A DNA stretch of 26,543 bases from an uncultured Eubacteriales bacterium (GTDB taxonomy: Bacteria > Bacillota > Clostridia > Oscillospirales > CAG-382): assembly GCA_934444485.1 (NCBI GenBank), contig CAKSCN010000013.1, positions 1 through 26,543 on the forward strand. The letters are read 5' to 3'. This document shows positions 21,323 through 26,543 of this stretch, in pieces. The position numbers and the translations under genes were made by a program. Below the pieces are notes generated by a model. It had not been told where the DNA came from, did not search any database, and worked only from the letters and a program-made list of their open reading frames with translations. The number at the start of each line of letters is the position of its first letter. Position 1 is the first letter of the stretch.

Positions 21323-23633
21323 CGGTATATGGTCTCTCTGCGGCTTTAAGCAGGGAAGCGCCGAGGTTTTCGCACCGTCGGAACTCGGTACGGTAAAGGA
21401 TGCGATAAGACTTGACGCAAAGGTTCCCGGAGAAGCGCAGCTCACCCTTTCCGAAAACGGCATAATACCTAAGGATATATTCATGGGAATGAACATCCGT
21501 GAAGCGGAGAAGTACGAAACCTATGAGTGGTGGTACGAAAGAGAGTTTACATCTCCTGCTCTTGCAAAAGACGAGCGTCTTTTCATAAAGTTCGGCGGCG
21601 TTGACTGCATAGCGGAATATTTTCTCAACGACGAAATGTTCGCAATGAGCGAAAACGCAATGATAGCGCACGAATTTGAGATAACCGACATTGTGAAGCC
21701 CGGTGAAAACAAGATTGCCGTAAGACTTCGTTCACCGATAGTCGAAGCAAACGAGGAGGAATATCCTCTCTTCGAGACGGCGTTCAAGGGACTCAACTCC
21801 GAGTCGGCGCACATAAGACGCCCTGCGCATTCCTACGGCTGGGATATTATGCCGAGAGCGGTCACATCGGGACTCTGGAGAAGCGTCGAGCTTATCGTAA
21901 AGGAAAAAATCGAGATACGTCAGCTCTACCTCGTTACGACAAACGCAAGCGACTCGAGCGCAATGCTCACCTGCCTATACGATATCGAATGCCCGGCGAT
22001 AACGTCTGACGACGACTACAAGCTTTCGGTAAAGGGCGTATGCGGAGAGTCCGAATTCAGCTTTGAGGCTCACACTTTCCATCACAACGCCGGAAGAGTT
22101 TACAACATATACGTTCCGAATCCCAAGCTCTGGTGGCCGCACGGCTACGGTGAACCGAACCTTTACGATATAACGGCAGAGCTTTATCACAACGGCGAAA
22201 AGGTTGCCGAGAAGAAGTTCACGACGGGTATCAGAACCGCAAAGCTCATCCGCACCGAGATAACCGACGGATTGAACGGCTGCTTCAAGTTTAACGTCAA
22301 CGGCGTTGACATTATGGCAAAGGGAAGCAACTGGGTTCCCCTCGACGTGTTCCACAGCAGAGACCTTGAGAGGGTTGACAGAGGTATGGAGATGATTGCC
22401 GACCTCGAGTGCAATATCGTAAGATGCTGGGGCGGCAACGTCTATGAGTCCGAGCGTTTCTATGACCTCTGCGACAGGTACGGCGTCATGGTTTGGCAGG
22501 ACTTCGGTTTGGCGTGCCACTATCCGCCGCAGGACGAGGTGTTTGCGATAAAGCTGCGTGAGGAGGTCGCCGCAGTCGTAAAGGAGAGACGTCATCATCC
22601 GTGTATCGTCCTCTGGGCAGGCGACAACGAGGTCGATCAGATGCTCGAGCACGATCCGCTCCCGACTCCGGCGAAGATAAACAGAGTCAACCGTGAGGTC
22701 ATTCCGAACGAGCTTTACCGTCACGACCGTGCGAGAAGCTACCTTGCAAGCTCGCCTTACTACAGCGACGAGGTCGCAAATTCTCCCAAGAGCGACTACG
22801 CAACCGCACCGGAGAATCACATCTGGGGTCCACGTGATTACTTCAAGAGCCGCTTCTACACCGAGAACGCCGCACATTTCATCAGCGAAACCGGCTACCA
22901 CGGCTGTCCCGGAAGAAAGTCGGTCGAGAAGTTCATCACAAAGGACAAGGTCTGGGGATACCACGACAACGAGGAATGGATACTCCACTCGGCGGATCAG
23001 CAGGGAAATCCCAACAGAATGATGATAATGGATAAGCAGATACGTCAGCTATTCGGAGAAGTGCCGGACAACCTCGACGATTTTGCGACCGCATCGCAGT
23101 ATTCTCAGGCTGAGGCGAAGAAGTTCCTCCTTGAGCGTATGCGTGCCGGTAAGCCCACAAAGAGCGGTATTATTTGGTGGAATCTCCTTGACGGATGGCC
23201 TCAGTTCTCGGACGCCATAGTCGATTACTACTTTGAAAAGAAGCTTGCGTACAACTACATCAAGCGTTCGCAGAAGCCGTTCTTCATGATGATAGACGAA
23301 ATAGAAAGCTGGAACGTGACCGTCGTCGCCTCCAACGACACAAGACGTGAGGTAAACGGCGAATACCGTGTGTTCGAGCTTAAGAACGGAGAGCTTTGCG
23401 ACGTTGTCAAGGGACGCTTCGGCACTGCCGCAAACGCAAATTCACGCCTTGCGAAGATACCCGTTATGTACTCCGACAAGAGAATGTTCATCATTGCGTG
23501 GAAAACCTCCGACGGCGAGTACGGTTACAACCACTACCTTGCCGGTATGCCTCCTTTCGACCTCAAGACCTATACCGATTGGATGAAGGTCGTTGATAGT
23601 TTCGACGCAAAGACAGCTTTCGAGAGAGCATAA
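21300..23633 (+). CDS. GH2 beta-mannosidase-like glycosidase
   Basis: This 777-residue enzyme is predicted to remove beta-mannose units from manno-oligosaccharides or N-glycan cores. The N-terminal jelly-roll (about 1-190) begins with the typical LDGIWSL, then come the Ig-like domain and the TIM barrel from about 320 (KGSNWVPLD, RCWGGNVYE, DFGLACHYPP). The acid/base is Glu444 in WAGDNEVD, where many GH2 enzymes read GNNE, and the nucleophile is Glu530 in FISETGYHG. No signal peptide is present, so it is cytoplasmic. The ATG at 21300 has AAAGGA about 10 nt upstream; a second ATG at 21312 is possible. It overlaps the ROK repressor gene. A related GH2 specificity cannot be excluded. Confidence 0.87.
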   Translation: MRTAMSLDGIWSLCGFKQGSAEVFAPSELGTVKDAIRLDAKVPGEAQLTLSENGIIPKDIFMGMNIREAEKYETYEWWYEREFTSPALAKDERLFIKFGGVDCIAEYFLNDEMFAMSENAMIAHEFEITDIVKPGENKIAVRLRSPIVEANEEEYPLFETAFKGLNSESAHIRRPAHSYGWDIMPRAVTSGLWRSVELIVKEKIEIRQLYLVTTNASDSSAMLTCLYDIECPAITSDDDYKLSVKGVCGESEFSFEAHTFHHNAGRVYNIYVPNPKLWWPHGYGEPNLYDITAELYHNGEKVAEKKFTTGIRTAKLIRTEITDGLNGCFKFNVNGVDIMAKGSNWVPLDVFHSRDLERVDRGMEMIADLECNIVRCWGGNVYESERFYDLCDRYGVMVWQDFGLACHYPPQDEVFAIKLREEVAAVVKERRHHPCIVLWAGDNEVDQMLEHDPLPTPAKINRVNREVIPNELYRHDRARSYLASSPYYSDEVANSPKSDYATAPENHIWGPRDYFKSRFYTENAAHFISETGYHGCPGRKSVEKFITKDKVWGYHDNEEWILHSADQQGNPNRMMIMDKQIRQLFGEVPDNLDDFATASQYSQAEAKKFLLERMRAGKPTKSGIIWWNLLDGWPQFSDAIVDYYFEKKLAYNYIKRSQKPFFMMIDEIESWNVTVVASNDTRREVNGEYRVFELKNGELCDVVKGRFGTAANANSRLAKIPVMYSDKRMFIIAWKTSDGEYGYNHYLAGMPPFDLKTYTDWMKVVDSFDAKTAFERA

Positions 23634-23655
23634 CAGAAAATAAGTATAAAGAAAA

Positions 23656-23691
23656 CCGCCGTGAGGAACGAATCTTTGCGGCGGCGTTTTT
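23656..23691. terminator. Bidirectional terminator between the mannosidase and aspS
   Basis: CCGCCG (23656-23661) pairs with CGGCGG (23679-23684). Five T follow on the plus strand (23687-23691), and on the minus strand the stem is followed by TTTTCTTT. It serves both convergent genes. Confidence 0.82.
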
Positions 23692-23740
23692 ACGTGCAAA
23701 AAGAGGGGAGACGCAAAGTCCCCCCACAAAGCATATTCTG

Positions 23741-25522
23741 TTATTCTTCGCTCTTTACCGATATTCCAAGGTCGTCGAGAGCTTTCTTGTCTACCCTTGC
23801 CGGGCACATTGTCATAAGCTCCATTGCGTTCTGTACCTTCGGGAAAGCGATTACGTCACGGAGAGAATCGCACTCGAGAAGCTGCATTGTGAGTCTGTCA
23901 AGACCTATGCCCATGCCGCCGTGCGGAGGTGCGCCGTACTTGAACGCCTCTGTGAGGAAGCCGAACTTCTCGGAAATCTCGTCGTCGGTGAGACCCAAAA
24001 GGTTGAACATTCTCTTCTGAAGATCGGGGTTTGTAATTCTTATCGAACCGCTCGAAAGCTCAATGCCGTTGAGAACGAGGTCGTATGCCTTCGCACGGAC
24101 AGCACCCTTGTCTGTTTCGAGATATTCTATGCACTCGTCGAGAGGTGCGGTGAAGGGATGATGCATTGCGTCCCAGTTGCCGGTCTCTTCGTTGTACTCA
24201 AAGAACGGGAACTCGGTAATCCAGAGAAGACCGATACCTTTCTTTTCGATGCCGAGTCTGTTGGAGGTCTCGATACGGAGCGCACCGAGGCTCGTGAGAA
24301 CGTGGCTGTTGTTGCTGTCGGCGATTATCATTACGACGTCGCCCTCTTTGGCTTCAGTCTTTGCGAGAATTGCCGCCATTTCGTCCTCTGTCATGAACTT
24401 GCCGAACGACGAGGTCATTCCGTCGGGAGTCATTCTTATCCATGCAAGACCCTTTGCGCCGACACCCTTTACAAAGTCGGTGAGCTTGTCTATCTCTTTG
24501 CGGGTAAGCTTCGACACTGCGCCCTCTGCCTTTATCGCTCTGACGCTTCCGCCGCCCTCAACCGCACTTTTGAATACGACAAAGTCCGAACCCTTTACGG
24601 TGTCGGTGAGGTCGATTATTTCCATGCCGTAACGGACGTCGGGCTTGTCCGAACCGAAACGCTCCATTGCTTCCTTGTAGGTGATTCTGGGGAGAGGGAG
24701 CTTGATGTCTATGCCGAGAAGCTCCTTGTACACTCTCTGCATGAAGCCCTCGCCTATTTTGAGTACGTCCTCCATGTCAACGAACGACATCTCAAGGTCT
24801 ATCTGAGTAAACTCCGGCTGTCTGTCCGCACGGAGGTCCTCGTCTCTGAAGCAGCGTGCTATCTGCATATATCTGTCAAAGCCGGCAACCATGGAGAGCT
24901 GTTTGTAGAGCTGGGGGGACTGGGGAAGTGCGTAGAAAGAACCGGGATGTACTCTCGACGGAACAAGGTAGTCTCTTGCGCCCTCGGGAGTGGACTTTAT
25001 GAGCATCGGCGTTTCAATCTCGATGAAGCCGTTCTCATCGAAGTAGTCACGTGTTACTTTGGTGAGCTTGTGACGGAAGAGAATGTTCTTCATGAGGTCG
25101 GGACGGCGAAGGTCAAGGTATCTGTACTTGAGGCGAAGCTCGTCGTTTACCTTGGAGTTTTCGACTATTTCAAAGGGAGGTGTGAGCGACTCTCCGAGAA
25201 TCTTTACAGCCGTTGCGAAAACCTCGACGTTGCCTGTGGGGATGTTGGGGTTCTTGCTCGAACGCTCACGAACGGTGCCTGTTACGGCAAGAACGTATTC
25301 CGAACGTGCGACCGTACCCTTTTCAAATACGTCTTTGTCGCTCGTTTCGTCAAAGGCAATCTGAACGATACCGCTTCTGTCACGAAGGTCGATGAATACA
25401 AGTCCTCCGAGGTCTCTCTGCTTCTGAACCCAGCCGCAAACGGTGACAACCTCGCCGATTTTAGCTTCGGTTATCGTGCCGCAGTAGTCGGTGCGCTTGG
25501 TATTTCCGAGAAATTCTGTCAT
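23741..25522 (-). CDS. aspS: Aspartyl-tRNA synthetase
   Basis: This 593-residue class IIb synthetase attaches aspartate to tRNA-Asp. The N-terminal OB-fold anticodon domain (about 15-105) contains VCGWVQKQRDLGGLVFIDLR. The catalytic core shows motif 2 (ARCFRDEDLRADRQPEFTQI) and motif 3 (GGMGIGLDRLTMQLL), and the bacterial GAD-type insertion lies between. The length equals the bacterial norm. Leu38 in the QRDLGG segment is typical of discriminating enzymes that do not charge tRNA-Asn, though this is an inference. The ATG at 25522 has AAAGG about 11 nt upstream. It lies 43 bp downstream of hisS, the common Firmicute order, and is probably co-transcribed with it. Confidence 0.97.
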   Translation of the reverse strand: MTEFLGNTKRTDYCGTITEAKIGEVVTVCGWVQKQRDLGGLVFIDLRDRSGIVQIAFDETSDKDVFEKGTVARSEYVLAVTGTVRERSSKNPNIPTGNVEVFATAVKILGESLTPPFEIVENSKVNDELRLKYRYLDLRRPDLMKNILFRHKLTKVTRDYFDENGFIEIETPMLIKSTPEGARDYLVPSRVHPGSFYALPQSPQLYKQLSMVAGFDRYMQIARCFRDEDLRADRQPEFTQIDLEMSFVDMEDVLKIGEGFMQRVYKELLGIDIKLPLPRITYKEAMERFGSDKPDVRYGMEIIDLTDTVKGSDFVVFKSAVEGGGSVRAIKAEGAVSKLTRKEIDKLTDFVKGVGAKGLAWIRMTPDGMTSSFGKFMTEDEMAAILAKTEAKEGDVVMIIADSNNSHVLTSLGALRIETSNRLGIEKKGIGLLWITEFPFFEYNEETGNWDAMHHPFTAPLDECIEYLETDKGAVRAKAYDLVLNGIELSSGSIRITNPDLQKRMFNLLGLTDDEISEKFGFLTEAFKYGAPPHGGMGIGLDRLTMQLLECDSLRDVIAFPKVQNAMELMTMCPARVDKKALDDLGISVKSEE

Positions 25523-25565
25523 TTTGGGTCAATCCTTTCAATTAGAATGAACTTTCGTCCTTTAA

Positions 25566-26543
25566 TTACCTGTTAAGCTCCGCAAATATTTCGTCGGCTG
25601 TGAGAGAAACCTCACGCTTGTCGTCGCCGTCACGGAGATTTTTGAGAACCGCTTTACCGTTCTCTATCTCGTTGTCGCCTATGACGAGAGCGAATTTCGC
25701 ACCCTTTTTGTCGGCGTACTTCATCTGCGCCTTGAGACTTCTGCCTACGATGTCGCTGTCTGCCGCAATGCCCTTTGTTCTGAGCGACTGCGCAAGTCCT
25801 GCGGCAACAACTTTAGCGGCGTCGCCCATGGGAGCGATGTATATGTCGGGTCTGTCCCTTTCGGGAAGCGTGAAGCGACCCTTCTTTGCGTTTTCACGCA
25901 TCGCCATGACAAGTCTTGTAAGACCGAGACCGAAGCCGACGCCCGAGAGAGCCGGACCGTCAAGCTCCTTGACAAGACCGTCGTAACGACCGCCGCCGCA
26001 AACGGTGCTCTGTGCGCCGATGTCCTCGGACACGAACTCGAAGACCGTCTGCGTGTAGTAGTCGAGACCTCTCACTATCATGGGATTTACCTTGTATTCA
26101 ATGTTCATTGCGTCGAGAGACTTTTTGAGGTTCGTAAACTCTCCCTCGCACTTTTCGCAGAGGTAGTCAACCGTCTTGGGTGCACCCTTTGCAATTTCAC
26201 CGCATATCGGACTCTTGCAGTCGAGTATGCGCAGAGGATTTGTCGCAAGTCTCTCGCGGCAGGTTGGACAAAGCTCGTCCTTTCTCGAAGTGAAGTACTC
26301 AACAAGAGCCTCTCTGTACTTCGGACGGCAGTCGGGACAGCCGATGGAGTTGATGTTGAGCGTTGCGTTTACGCCGGTTTCCTTGATTACCGAGTCGGCG
26401 AGAGCAATGATGTTTGCGTCGGCAATGCCGCCCTCCGAACCGAACATTTCAACGCCGAACTGATAAAACTCACGTGAACGTCCCGCCTGCGGCTTTTCGT
26501 ATCTGAAGAAGTTTGCTATGTAGTAGAGCTTGAGCGGCATGGG
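25566..26543 (-). CDS. hisS: Histidyl-tRNA synthetase, C-terminal part (runs off window)
   Basis: This class IIa synthetase attaches histidine to tRNA-His. About 325 codons are visible; the frame is open to the window edge, so the N-terminal roughly 100 residues are missing. Visible features are motif 2 (FRYEKPQAGRSREFYQFGVE), the cysteine-rich insertion with CPDC, CPTC and CEKC pairs usual in Firmicute enzymes, the histidine-specific RGLDYYTQTVFE, motif 3 (GVGFGLGLTRLVMAM) and the C-terminal anticodon-binding domain. An ATG at 26540 is internal and should not be taken as the start. It is the first visible gene of the hisS-aspS pair. Confidence 0.96.
   Translation of the reverse strand, partial: PMPLKLYYIANFFRYEKPQAGRSREFYQFGVEMFGSEGGIADANIIALADSVIKETGVNATLNINSIGCPDCRPKYREALVEYFTSRKDELCPTCRERLATNPLRILDCKSPICGEIAKGAPKTVDYLCEKCEGEFTNLKKSLDAMNIEYKVNPMIVRGLDYYTQTVFEFVSEDIGAQSTVCGGGRYDGLVKELDGPALSGVGFGLGLTRLVMAMRENAKKGRFTLPERDRPDIYIAPMGDAAKVVAAGLAQSLRTKGIAADSDIVGRSLKAQMKYADKKGAKFALVIGDNEIENGKAVLKNLRDGDDKREVSLTADEIFAELNR

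Noticed and set aside
21975..22988. Minus-strand open frame opposite the GH2 gene
   Set aside because: Antisense shadow; the GH2 frame has complete catalytic motifs.
23921..25576. 551-codon plus-strand open frame opposite aspS
   Set aside because: It is a shadow frame produced by GC-biased third positions of aspS; it has no start signal and no domain.
1..26543. CRISPR arrays, tRNAs, rRNAs, integrases and transposases
   Set aside because: No regularly spaced repeats, no tRNA cloverleaf or T-loop signature and no mobile-element protein was seen on either strand.

Overview
The window looks like a chromosomal stretch of a Gram-positive, anaerobic gut-type bacterium of the class Clostridia, possibly Oscillospirales or Christensenellales; the order is only a guess. 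The evidence is a large Firmicute-type SRP RNA, a hisS-aspS pair, Shine-Dalgarno sites before most genes, many near-consensus housekeeping promoters with 17-bp spacers, an S-layer-homology protein, a BspA-like surface protein, a TcdE-type holin and several plant- or host-glycan enzymes. No prophage, IS element, rRNA, tRNA or CRISPR array was seen.

Layout: 131-1663 is a sodium:solute symporter ending in a clear terminator. 1820-2750 (minus) holds a zinc-ribbon XRE regulator and a small hypothetical protein. 3018-4655 (minus) is a secreted leucine-rich BspA-like protein. 4839-5200 is the SRP RNA with a consensus promoter. A small four-helix membrane protein follows (5269-5607), then an orphan holin plus amidase lysis pair (5942-7079) driven by a promoter nearly identical to that of the SRP RNA. 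7262-10030 is a gmhA-aldo/keto reductase-rarA operon.

10074-12433 is a divergent arabinose module (GH51 arabinofuranosidase and AraC regulator) bracketed by two near-identical hairpin terminators in direct orientation. 12495-13640 (minus) contains three very small membrane proteins, not all easy to detect as genes, and a CopZ-like metal-binding protein. The two small-protein units share a 19-bp element at identical distance from the -10 box.

13835-16062 is rex-lysR-nudix, and 16439-17656 is an iron-dependent alcohol dehydrogenase. Rex senses NADH/NAD+ and alcohol dehydrogenases are typical Rex targets. The rex and alcohol dehydrogenase upstream regions share an 11-bp motif, and this Rex has an unusual wing sequence, so the pair may form a local redox circuit. 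The dehydrogenase mRNA has a structured leader that could hide its ribosome-binding site. The 546 bp after it contain no gene but many strong hairpins, suggesting a structured RNA.

18203-19885 (minus) is a secreted SLH protein with an M15 peptidase domain. 20132-23633 is a ROK regulator overlapping a GH2 beta-mannosidase-like gene. 23741-26543 (minus) is aspS preceded by hisS, which runs off the window edge.
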